From: Syntrophaceae bacterium UBA2280
GTDB taxonomy: Bacteria > Desulfobacterota > Syntrophia > Syntrophales > Smithellaceae
DNA length: 21,470 nt
Assembly (NCBI GenBank): GCA_002347685.1
Contig: DDWS01000037.1
Location: forward strand, 2,219 to 23,688
Direction: 5' to 3'
Under the pieces are notes generated by a model. The model searched no databases, was not told the origin of the DNA, and worked only from the letters and a program-made list of their open reading frames with translations. Positions 15,460-21,470 of the stretch are shown one piece after another; within the stretch, counting starts at the first letter, position 1, and each line of letters opens with the position of its first letter. The translations under genes and the position numbers were made by a program.

Positions 15460-16566
15460 TCACTCCAGAGAACGGGCATACAATTCATCCCATACAGCCA
15501 GAGCCGGTTTGGCCAGAAACGTGTTACCCTCGAGCACCATCAACCCCAGAGACGTAAAAAGCGGGAGATTGTCTGGATAAGGCTCGGGTACGGAACTTAA
15601 GTCGATGTCTGTAAACAGGGTCTGTATAACAGCTCTGGCCTGGACACTGTCGAGCAGATCGGCCTGGCGGCGAATGTATCTGGCCTGAAGTTGCGGTGAT
15701 GATACAAAAGAACCGGCGCTTACAGACGCCCATCCCCCTTCACAGATGACGACCGGCAGAGACCGTCCGCTCAGCAGACGACTGTAATAGGCGTCAGGAA
15801 TATTTTCAGGTGTGGAATACCCGAAATACGGGTAGGAAGACAACCCCAGCAACTGGACAAACGGAAAATCCACAAGGTCCTGTTCGATGCCTTCGTATGT
15901 TCCGTTCCCGCCCAGAACACCCCATGCCGTTTCCACCTGGACGCTGATGGACAACGGTGTTGTTACACCGGCTGATACCAGATCGGCCGCCGCCGCGTTG
16001 GCTGCCTGCACCATGGCGGCATACACTGCCGGCTCGGCCGCCAGACGAACCAGATTGGTCTCTGCCGTCAGACCCACATATTCGGGCTCGAAGCGGGTCA
16101 CAAATCCCAGCACATAGTCCCGGTAACGCTGCTGCACGGTGACTTCCGCGATGCTCCGTCCCAGACGCCTCAGCGCCGACGGCTCCTCGCCGCGGGAAAG
16201 GCCGTCAGTGAGGTCTGCCATAAAGTAGATGTTCAGCCCCTTGCTTTTGAGATAGGCAATCAGGTCTCGCTTCGTATCGAGAATGTCGTCCATGGTTGTA
16301 GCTCCATCGAGCAGGAGATCCCACGGCAGTTCCTCATGGATCATGACAACTTCGGCCCGGGCACTGAATCGATCAATATTTTCCAAAGCCAGCGCAACAT
16401 CTCCGAATCGGGGTGGCGTGTAATAAAAGCCCATCTTCCAGGACCGGGTGCTTTCCGGAGCTGAATAAATGACCGAATCACCGGAACCGCCACAACCGGA
16501 AACGTTTGCGAAAACGCCGGCCATCAACACAAAAACAGCCCACTGGTAAAACCAACACTTCTTCAT
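15460..16566 (-). CDS. Lipoprotein with a TIM-barrel glycoside-hydrolase-like domain
   Basis: The 368-residue protein has a signal peptide ending in the lipobox VSGC (Cys25), so it is lipid-anchored in the cell envelope. The rest looks like an eight-fold alpha/beta barrel: alternating segments such as WKMGFYY, EVVMIHEELPW, NIYFMADLTDG, VGLTAETN, LSISVQVE, LLGLSSYPYFGY and LPVVICEGGW. E169 (after beta-4, in AETN) and E276 (after beta-7, in CEGGW) are where clan GH-A enzymes carry their acid/base and nucleophile. Similarity to families such as GH53 is by fold pattern only, and the substrate is unknown. GGGGAGA lies 5-6 bases before the ATG, and a near-consensus promoter lies about 90 bases upstream. 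The gene is monocistronic. Confidence 0.75.
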   Translation of the reverse strand: MKKCWFYQWAVFVLMAGVFANVSGCGGSGDSVIYSAPESTRSWKMGFYYTPPRFGDVALALENIDRFSARAEVVMIHEELPWDLLLDGATTMDDILDTKRDLIAYLKSKGLNIYFMADLTDGLSRGEEPSALRRLGRSIAEVTVQQRYRDYVLGFVTRFEPEYVGLTAETNLVRLAAEPAVYAAMVQAANAAAADLVSAGVTTPLSISVQVETAWGVLGGNGTYEGIEQDLVDFPFVQLLGLSSYPYFGYSTPENIPDAYYSRLLSGRSLPVVICEGGWASVSAGSFVSSPQLQARYIRRQADLLDSVQARAVIQTLFTDIDLSSVPEPYPDNLPLFTSLGLMVLEGNTFLAKPALAVWDELYARSLE

Positions 16567-16654
16567 AGCAATCTCCCCGAAAAGTTGTCATCGATTATCG
16601 TCTATCAGTCGCAAGTCGAAATGCTCTGCAAGTTGTATCGCCTATTATAATCGA

Positions 16655-16683
16655 AGTATAAGAAGCGGATCTCTGCATGTCAA
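16655..16683 (-). promoter_or_regulatory. Strong sigma-70-type promoter of the TIM-barrel lipoprotein gene
   Basis: On the minus strand, TTGACA (16683-16678), a 17-base spacer and TATACT (16660-16655) match consensus in 11 of 12 positions. The predicted start is near 16648, leaving an 80-base leader before the ATG at 16566. Confidence 0.8.
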
Positions 16684-16803
16684 GTAAAGTAAAACAATAG
16701 GGTCATCCGAGGGATGACGAGGCCAGGGCAAGAATTGGATTCAGGTCTTGAAATATCATTTTCCATCCTCCAATCATCATTTCGCTATCTTATGAATGAC
16801 CTA

Positions 16804-16849
16804 TTTTCCAGAAGCGTTTGGATCAAATATCAAGAATAAAGATTTGTCC
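16804..16849 (+). repeat. 46-base direct repeat, copy 1
   Basis: It begins TTTTCCAGAAGCGTTTGGAT and matches 18012-18057 at 42 of 46 positions in the same orientation. The two copies bracket the two exported-protein genes at 17031-17952. It lies between genes and encodes nothing recognisable. Confidence 0.85.
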
Positions 16850-16925
16850 GCTAATCTTGAGCTGAAACCGGTCCCCATGCAATTAAAACCTAAAACTGAA
16901 AACAAGCCGTTTCCCCAATTTCCCA

Positions 16926-16990
16926 TTGCCTTTTTCCTTCCCCCCCTTTATGATCTATTAAACTGGTCAATGGCAGTGCCAGGCCATTGA
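16926..16990 (+). promoter_or_regulatory. Promoter and inverted repeat in front of the duplicated-domain lipoprotein gene
   Basis: TTGCCT (16926-16931), a 17-base spacer and TATGAT (16949-16954) form a good sigma-70-like promoter. The predicted start is near 16961. Directly downstream, TCAATGGC (16967-16974) and GCCATTGA (16983-16990) form an 8-bp inverted repeat with an 8-base spacer. It may be an operator at about +7 to +30 or a 5' leader hairpin. Confidence 0.6.
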
Positions 16991-17030
16991 GAAAAAAGAC
17001 AGCTTGAATTTAGTCGATTGGGGTTGGTCT

Positions 17031-17642
17031 ATGAAGAATATGCGGATGGTGAAGCTGGTGTTGCTTGTGCTTCTCTTTTTGTCCGTGGCGGGCTGCTACA
17101 TTGAGATTGATCCGCCCTGGCTGACGGGCAGCGTCGAGCTCAATAATCGAAGTGACGCGACGATTGACGCCTTCTACCTGGCCAGAACCGATCAGTCGTA
17201 CTGGGGATCCAACCGGCTGGACAGGCTGGTGTATCCGGATGATTATGTTGTGTTTTCGTATATCACACCGAATGATTACGACGCGATGATCCGGGCGACC
17301 GGTTTTTTCAGCACCTATTATGCCTATGCCTACGACCTCCCTGTCCGGTCGAATCTAACCATTGTGCTCAACGTTTACAATTCCAGTTTTTCAGGTTCGA
17401 TGGAGATCTTCAACCAAACCGAGACGGCCAGCATTATAGCTATCTATGTCGTGCCAGCCGACGCGCCCACCTGGGGCTACAATCAAATCTTTCAGCCTGT
17501 CGGGCCGGGTGGAAGGCTGGAAATGTTGGATCTGGATCCGGGGCTATATAATATCCGAATCGTTTGGAGTTCCGGACCGGAATCCTTTTTTTATGATGTC
17601 GATATCGAATCGCTGGTGTTGACAACCCTTTACGCCGATTGA
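17031..17642 (+). CDS. Lipoprotein with two tandem copies of one domain
   Basis: I chose the ATG at 17031 (203 aa); the TTG at 17004 would put a polar tail before the signal peptide. Residues 4-22 form a lipoprotein signal ending in VAGC (Cys22). The mature part is an internal duplication. Residues 33-115 (GSVELNNRSDATIDAFYLAR ... WGSNRL ... YAYDLPVRSNLTIVL) and 122-203 (GSMEIFNQTETASIIAIYVV ... WGYNQI ... FFYDVDIESLVLTTL) share the frame GSxE-x-N, D-x3-W-G-x-N, V-x-P, YDxxxRI/MI and F/YAYD at matching spacing. Each is a beta-rich unit of about 83 residues. I do not recognise the domain; an immunoglobulin-like sandwich is plausible. It is followed after 16 bases by a second exported-protein gene, so the two likely work together in the envelope. 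Confidence 0.8.
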   Translation: MKNMRMVKLVLLVLLFLSVAGCYIEIDPPWLTGSVELNNRSDATIDAFYLARTDQSYWGSNRLDRLVYPDDYVVFSYITPNDYDAMIRATGFFSTYYAYAYDLPVRSNLTIVLNVYNSSFSGSMEIFNQTETASIIAIYVVPADAPTWGYNQIFQPVGPGGRLEMLDLDPGLYNIRIVWSSGPESFFYDVDIESLVLTTLYAD

Positions 17643-17658
17643 TCTATGGAGGATGATT

Positions 17659-17952
17659 ATGCTGCATTCCCTGTTTCACAAAAGCGCCCTGGCGCTGGTG
17701 ATCCTTTTCACGGCGGTTTCCGTCGCAAGCGCCGCTTCCGTGTCGCACAAGCGCGAAGTCTTGACACCCGCCGGATCGCAAGGCATCCAGGCTTTTCAGG
17801 CCGAAGACGGCGAGGATAAGCCGCTGAGTGCAAAACCCACGAGGCTTCGGGATAAAAGCCTCACGGATGCCGAATCAGAAGACGCGGCCGTGATGACGGT
17901 ACGCTACAAGCCCTATCGCGAGGGTTCCGGCGAGGCTCGGGTCAAAGACTAA
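17659..17952 (+). CDS. Small secreted protein, unrecognised
   Basis: I chose the ATG at 17659 (97 aa) because GGAGG lies 6 bases upstream; the ATG at 17653 touches that site. A signal peptide (residues 1-26, hydrophobic core LALVILFTAVSV, cleavage after ASA) is followed by about 70 mature residues. These are strongly hydrophilic, rich in Glu, Asp, Lys and Arg, and contain no cysteine. The mature part looks largely disordered. The gene follows the duplicated-domain lipoprotein gene by 16 bases and so is probably co-transcribed. No family is recognised. It could be a periplasmic partner of the lipoprotein, but that is inference from position only. Confidence 0.7.
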   Translation: MLHSLFHKSALALVILFTAVSVASAASVSHKREVLTPAGSQGIQAFQAEDGEDKPLSAKPTRLRDKSLTDAESEDAAVMTVRYKPYREGSGEARVKD

Positions 17953-17977
17953 AGACGGCGAACCTTTAAGACCAGGA

Positions 17978-17998
17978 GGGACATCCTATAATGTTCCC
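17978..17998. repeat. Dispersed palindromic repeat, copy 2
   Basis: It is identical over 21 bases to 12807-12827 (GGGACAT...ATGTTCCC). It lies 13 bases before the second copy of the 46-base direct repeat, which suggests the two are parts of one larger repeat unit here. Confidence 0.7.
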
Positions 17999-18011
17999 CT
18001 ATTTCCTCATG

Positions 18012-18057
18012 TTTTCCAGAAGCGTTTGGATCAAATGTCAAGAATATGGATTTGCCC
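18012..18057 (+). repeat. 46-base direct repeat, copy 2
   Basis: It matches 16804-16849 at 42 of 46 positions. Its end (18049-18063, GATTTGCCCCCTATT) also recurs inverted at 2719-2733. It lies between the small secreted protein gene and the methyltransferase-like gene. Confidence 0.85.
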
Positions 18058-18094
18058 CCTATTCCAGCGCAAATAATTTTAAAAATGGTACACC

Positions 18095-18649
18095 ATGCAA
18101 CTTGAGTTAATTATTTTTATAGTGATTTCTATCGCTTTAGTCTGGGTGTCACGCAATGCCCTGCAGCATCCCAACTCTCACGGATTTTATCGCTTTTTTG
18201 TTTGGGAATGCATACTGGCACTGGTACTTCTCAATCTGCGTGTCTGGAGCCTTGATCCACTGGCCTCAAATCAATTAATATCCTGGCTTCTGCTCTTGGT
18301 CACATCCTGGCTGCCGATTCATGCCGTACGGCAGCTTAAAAACTTCGGTAAACCAAGCAGCAATGCACGCACCGATAAAGATTTGTTTGATTTTGAAAAA
18401 ACCACCGTCTTGATAAGCAGTGGTGCTTTTCGCTACATCCGTCATCCAATGTATGCCACCTTGCTTTTTTTAGCCTGGGCTGCTTATCTTAAGCAGTTTT
18501 CATGGATAGGAACAGTACTGGTAATGACAGCAAGCATCCTGTTGTTTTTGACGGCAAAACGAGAGGAAGAGGAGTGTTTGCAGTATTTTGGTGTAGCGTA
18601 CCTGGCCTACATGCAAAAAACAAAACGTTTTATTCCGTTTGTACTGTAA
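18095..18649 (+). CDS. Isoprenylcysteine carboxyl methyltransferase-family membrane protein
   Basis: The 184-residue protein has four to five membrane segments (about 3-20, 33-52, 60-80 and a pair near 115-155). The C-terminal half carries the ICMT/PEMT signature: GAFRYIRHPMYATLLFLAWA (about 115-134), then an E-E pair (KREEEECLQYFGVAYLAYMQ) and KRFIPF at the end. In the family these residues bind S-adenosylmethionine and the lipid-side substrate. Bacterial members often methylate lipids or small molecules of unknown identity. There is no clear ribosome binding site before the ATG at 18095. The gene is single, preceded by repeat DNA and followed by a GAATTCC hairpin, so nothing in the context hints at its substrate. 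Confidence 0.85.
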   Translation: MQLELIIFIVISIALVWVSRNALQHPNSHGFYRFFVWECILALVLLNLRVWSLDPLASNQLISWLLLLVTSWLPIHAVRQLKNFGKPSSNARTDKDLFDFEKTTVLISSGAFRYIRHPMYATLLFLAWAAYLKQFSWIGTVLVMTASILLFLTAKREEEECLQYFGVAYLAYMQKTKRFIPFVL

Positions 18650-19064
18650 TTTTTATATGGAATTCCGTGAGGGAATTCGGGCAAGTACCATTAGCCGGAT
18701 CAAACCGAAGGCCCTATGGCATTTATGACCTGATACCGTAAATGGATGTCTGGTCGCCTGATCATAGGCTGACCCATTGGAATGAATGAAAAAGATTGGA
18801 CGGGAAAAAGGAGTTCAATTTAACCACCGGCGGCATCCGGGAAGGTCAAGGAAAATCTCCTTTCTCCTTGACATTTCTTATCATGGATGTCCCCCGAATT
18901 TACCGCATCGCACATCCGGCGGGGGAAACAGTACTACGCGTTGAAGTGACGTTGGATGGCGGTTTCTCTGCAATGAATGTAAAGACGGTCCTAGGAGAAG
19001 AGAGAAGAAAAGTTAGGTTGATATTTTGAAGTACGTTCTCTACAACGCGAAGAAACCACACAGG

Positions 19065-19101
19065 TCATTGCGAGCGGCCTCCCCGGCTGCGTGGCAATCT
19101 C
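19065..19101. repeat. TCATTGCGAG...GGCAATCTC palindromic repeat
   Basis: ATTGC near the left end and GCAAT near the right end are inverted around a GC-rich, partly self-complementary centre. Sequences with this TCATTGCGAG...GCAATCTC form are widespread intergenic repeats in several bacterial groups (general knowledge); here I see one copy. Confidence 0.55.
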
Positions 19102-19129
19102 ATCTATAAATAGAACCGTCCCCTATTTT

Positions 19130-19146
19130 CTTTTTGCATCAAAAAG
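19130..19146 (-). terminator. Possible weak terminator of the glycosyltransferase operon
   Basis: CTTTTTG (19130-19136) and CAAAAAG (19140-19146) form a 7-bp hairpin with the loop CAT, 18 bases beyond the stop of the GT8 gene. The stem is AT-rich and no long T-run follows on the minus strand, so terminator strength is doubtful. Confidence 0.35.
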
Positions 19147-19163
19147 GAATTGAATAACTTTGG

Positions 19164-20183
19164 CTAAGCTTTATTACTTAATTTTCGCAAGGCAAAGAGC
19201 AGGCCTTGCGTTTTCCAATATCTTAAGAATATCTTTATCAGCCTGATGATATTATTCATTTTGCATAAAATATGATCATAGATAATTTTAAATTTACCGT
19301 TTCTCCTTTTAAGCTTTTGCGATTTAAAAACCGATATAATGAAATATCTGTACCATGCAGCATTAAATTTCAGGCCGTAATATAGCCACGGTTTCAAATG
19401 AGCAGCATAATGGATGATCACGGGATTTTTTTCCCCCTCATCGAATTCGTCTTTCGCATAAATCAGATAAGGCCTTCTATCCGGGAATAGAAATAGATAG
19501 CTCATCAGATTATATTTGACCGGAAGATGTCTTATCTTATTCAGGCATGTGATATTCAGAACATCCTGGTCCTGGAATAGATATCCTTTTTTGATCTCCC
19601 TGAGAAAGATTTCGGTCATTCCATCTTCGCGAATCTTTTTCAGATTCATCAGCAATACGCCTGCATTGATATAGCCGTTCTCTGAGGAGAGACCTGTTTC
19701 CCTATATCGTTCGTCATGATTCTGAAACGGATCATTGAAATCAACGTCTTTGATCCCGCCGAGATAGTAACCTTCCAAATCTGTGGAAATAAGCTCTGTA
19801 AGATCAGCGCAAACGATGATATCGCTGTCAAGATAAATGCATTTTTCGTATTGCAGAAGGATCTCGCCCAGCAGAAGACGGTAACAGGTAGGCCTTGTTA
19901 TATGGCTTAGACGCATCAAGGTATCGGAGAAACTATCCTTCATATCAATAAAATGGATATTACAATGGTGATACGCAACTTTTATAAGAGCCATCTTTTG
20001 GGCAGTCCGTGTAGAAAAATCGCCAGGCACTAGAATATAAAAATCATAAAAGGTATTTTTTGCGGCGTTTTCCAGTATGGAAGTCATTGCTACAGCAGTG
20101 GGCATGGCGTAATTTTCATCTGTGGCCAGGGCAATCGGAATGCTGGTCTGAATCAAAGATATCTCATCTGGTGTTGCACCCAT
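19164..20183 (-). CDS. Glycosyltransferase family 8 protein
   Basis: The protein transfers a hexose, usually from UDP-glucose or UDP-galactose, to a surface glycan such as lipopolysaccharide (family knowledge). The 339-residue product shows the GT8 hallmarks: IPIALATDENYAMPTAVAMTS (15-35), the metal-binding DSD in IYLDSDII (119-121), NAGVLLMNL (173-181), DQDVLN (205-210) and IIHYAAHLKPW (256-266) with the late metal ligand H258. The last 70 residues are basic and aromatic, fitting membrane attachment. GGAGG lies 6 bases before the ATG. The start overlaps the end of the GT2 gene by 20 bases, so translation of the two is coupled. This region is clearly more AT-rich than the rest of the window, as is common for horizontally exchanged glycan loci. 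Confidence 0.92.
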   Translation of the reverse strand: MGATPDEISLIQTSIPIALATDENYAMPTAVAMTSILENAAKNTFYDFYILVPGDFSTRTAQKMALIKVAYHHCNIHFIDMKDSFSDTLMRLSHITRPTCYRLLLGEILLQYEKCIYLDSDIIVCADLTELISTDLEGYYLGGIKDVDFNDPFQNHDERYRETGLSSENGYINAGVLLMNLKKIREDGMTEIFLREIKKGYLFQDQDVLNITCLNKIRHLPVKYNLMSYLFLFPDRRPYLIYAKDEFDEGEKNPVIIHYAAHLKPWLYYGLKFNAAWYRYFIISVFKSQKLKRRNGKFKIIYDHILCKMNNIIRLIKIFLRYWKTQGLLFALRKLSNKA

Positions 20184-21264
20184 CAGGCGCCTCCCGATTT
20201 TTTAATAACAGATTATGCCGTAATAATAACTCAACCAGTTTAGCCGGTAAAAGTTGTTTTATAAAACTCTTCATTCTGATGTATACATCTTTCGAGGAAG
20301 ACCTTACCATAAAGAAAGTATGCGAAGTTAAAAAACGCTGTATTGTTTTTGCTTCTGAAGCAGTCTCGTAAGGTAGTGTATTTAATTTATCTTTGTAATG
20401 AGCCATCCACGTTTTTATGGCACGAAGATATTCCTTTTCCTGGTGTGTAGTAAAATGAAAAACGGTCAGTGGAACGGTATTCATTGCGGAATGAAGTGCC
20501 TCAATGATTTCTTTCAGTGCAAGATCTCTGCGGTTTACGTTTTCAAAAAACGAAACACGCTCGATATGCGTAAGAAAGCGATGATATTGATTACAAATGG
20601 TCATAGAACTCGAAAGGGCATCTTTTCGTAATGTATAATTGTATTTTATTTCATTTGTTATCACTATCGTTTTTGCGCGGTAAAATATTTCATGCATTAT
20701 GGCCATATCTTCAAATGTTCTGTCTTTCGGAAATTCAATGTCGTGAAAAAGTTCTTTTTTGAATAATTTAGCCCATGCGTAATTGCGAAGCCACTTGTCG
20801 TTTACAAGCTCTGTGAGTGCTTCATTGCCTGAGAACAGGGTAACGCCTTCAGGAAAATCCTGCGATAACGGACGCACGACTGAAAAATTGATAGTCCGAT
20901 TATCGCATATTGAAACGTCCGCATTACTTGAGCATAAAATGTGGTAAAGCGTTTCGTAATAATCAGGATCAATAAAATCATCCGAATCAATAAAGCTTAA
21001 ATAACTGCCGTGCGAAAGACGCATCCCTGCATTCCGTGATTCTGATACGCCTGCATTCTCCTGATGAACTAAACAAATTCGGCGATCTTTTTTAGCATAT
21101 TCTTCGGCAATGACAGGGCAGCGGTCGGACGAACCGTCATTTATAATAATGATTTCAAGATTGCAGTAGGTTTGCACTATAATGGAGTCAAGACAGCGGA
21201 TCAGGTAAGCTTCTGTATTGTACACCGGAACAATTACGCTTATGAGGGGCAGGGTATTATCCAA
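20164..21264 (-). CDS. Glycosyltransferase family 2 protein, TTG start
   Basis: This is a GT-A fold sugar transferase, probably for capsule or lipopolysaccharide. The start is TTG at 21264: AAGGAG lies 4 bases upstream, and the essential first strand ISVIVPVYNTE (8-18) begins right after it, leaving no room for a later ATG. The 366-residue protein carries NDGSSD (42-47), ENAGVSESRN (69-78) and the metal-binding DSDD (93-96), all typical of GT2. A helical C-terminal half of unknown role follows from about residue 200. It is the first gene of the pair with the GT8 gene and lies behind a near-consensus promoter with a long leader of about 135 bases. Acceptor and donor sugars are unknown. Confidence 0.92.
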   Translation of the reverse strand: MDNTLPLISVIVPVYNTEAYLIRCLDSIIVQTYCNLEIIIINDGSSDRCPVIAEEYAKKDRRICLVHQENAGVSESRNAGMRLSHGSYLSFIDSDDFIDPDYYETLYHILCSSNADVSICDNRTINFSVVRPLSQDFPEGVTLFSGNEALTELVNDKWLRNYAWAKLFKKELFHDIEFPKDRTFEDMAIMHEIFYRAKTIVITNEIKYNYTLRKDALSSSMTICNQYHRFLTHIERVSFFENVNRRDLALKEIIEALHSAMNTVPLTVFHFTTHQEKEYLRAIKTWMAHYKDKLNTLPYETASEAKTIQRFLTSHTFFMVRSSSKDVYIRMKSFIKQLLPAKLVELLLRHNLLLKNREAPDGCNTR

Positions 21265-21404
21265 AATACTCCTTAACTTTATCCAGAGGTGTTATAAAAT
21301 TAAAATCGGATATTGAAATAGCAGTCTTCTTCCATTTTTTTAATCGTCCTGCCGACCACACTATAATAAATTATTTTTATAGGATATTGCATCTTACGTA
21401 AAAG

Positions 21405-21433
21405 AGTATAAGAAGATAGATATTATGTGTCAA
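21405..21433 (-). promoter_or_regulatory. Strong sigma-70-type promoter of the glycosyltransferase operon
   Basis: On the minus strand, TTGACA (21433-21428), a 17-base spacer and TATACT (21410-21405) match consensus at 11 of 12 positions. The predicted start is near 21398, giving a leader of about 135 bases before the TTG at 21264. The leader contains a short frame (MEEDCYFNIRF) without a good ribosome binding site. Confidence 0.8.
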
Positions 21434-21470
21434 GGAAATATAAATTGCTTGTAAGGAGCAAATGATTTGT

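Larger units (their letters stand above)
16567..17030. other. Divergent intergenic interval
   Basis: I see no gene. It holds two divergent promoters (16655-16683 on -, 16926-16954 on +), the perfect hairpin GTCATCC-GAG-GGATGAC at 16702-16718 and the first copy of the 46-base direct repeat at 16804-16849. It also holds an inverted repeat at 16967-16990 just downstream of the plus-strand promoter. Confidence 0.6.
18650..19163. other. Repeat-containing interval
   Basis: I see no gene that I can support. A 48-codon frame from the ATG at 18883 to 19029 has no ribosome binding site and no recognised product. The interval holds the hairpin GAATTCC-GTGAG-GGAATTC (18660-18678), a GTCATTGCGAG-type repeat (19065-19101), a GTCCCC fragment near 19118 and an AT-rich hairpin (19130-19146). 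Confidence 0.5.

Noticed and set aside
16804..18057. CRISPR-like repeat pair
   Set aside because: There are only two copies, about 1.2 kb apart with two genes between them, no spacer structure and no cas genes.
18796..19029. Plus-strand frame of 77 codons
   Set aside because: It starts at TTG without a ribosome binding site. The shorter version from the ATG at 18883 is also unsupported, so it is only mentioned in the interval entry.
21453..21470. AAGGAG followed by ATG at the very end of the window
   Set aside because: The spacing of three bases is short and only three codons are visible, so a plus-strand gene start cannot be supported.

Overview
The window reads as chromosomal DNA of a Gram-negative bacterium. 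It encodes several lipoproteins with lipoboxes, an RND-like/DevBCA-type exporter, a periplasmic-sensing diguanylate cyclase and surface-glycan glycosyltransferases. The mix of families, the intermediate base composition and the scattered GGGGAC...GTCCCC palindromes fit a deltaproteobacterium (Desulfobacterota, for example a Syntrophobacterales-like lineage). That placement is an inference from style, not from a marker gene. No rRNA, tRNA, CRISPR array, intact transposase or phage module was recognised.

Layout. (1) 1-1021: the 3' end of an unrecognised gene on +, a clear rho-independent terminator, then an apparently empty stretch. (2) 1022-2480: a bile acid:sodium symporter-family transporter on - with a signal peptide and an extra periplasmic domain; its promoter overlaps a perfect palindrome of the GntR/FadR-subfamily type. 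(3) 2753-6232: a compact three-gene operon on - for a DevBCA-like ABC exporter (HlyD-type adaptor, FtsX-like permease, ATPase with an additional C-terminal helical domain). (4) 6404-7592: a long perfect hairpin, a membrane-anchored Cys-rich protein, and the remnant of an acyltransferase gene between 17-bp inverted repeats. (5) 7593-12703: a catabolic cluster on -, with a TetR regulator, a HAD phosphatase, an FGGY kinase fused to a D-2-hydroxyacid dehydrogenase, and a class II aldolase; a palindrome sits over the promoter of the last three genes. (6) 12704-13546: a gene-poor stretch with palindromes and a possible frameshifted small membrane protein. (7) 13547-15301: a 7TMR-DISM diguanylate cyclase on +. 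(8) 15460-16683: a TIM-barrel glycoside-hydrolase-like lipoprotein on - with a near-consensus promoter. (9) 16804-18057: a pair of 42/46-identical direct repeats bracketing a two-gene cassette of exported proteins, one of them a lipoprotein made of two copies of the same domain. (10) 18095-18649: an isoprenylcysteine methyltransferase-like membrane protein, followed by repeat-rich DNA. (11) 19164-21433: an AT-rich glycosyltransferase pair (GT8 and GT2) on - behind a near-consensus promoter.

The most promising functional unit is the HAD / kinase-dehydrogenase / aldolase operon. A dehydrogenase, a kinase and a class II aldolase are the three activities used in known acid-sugar pathways. Here the first two are fused in one polypeptide and the kinase is of the FGGY family rather than DUF1537. 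Its substrate cannot be read from the sequence.
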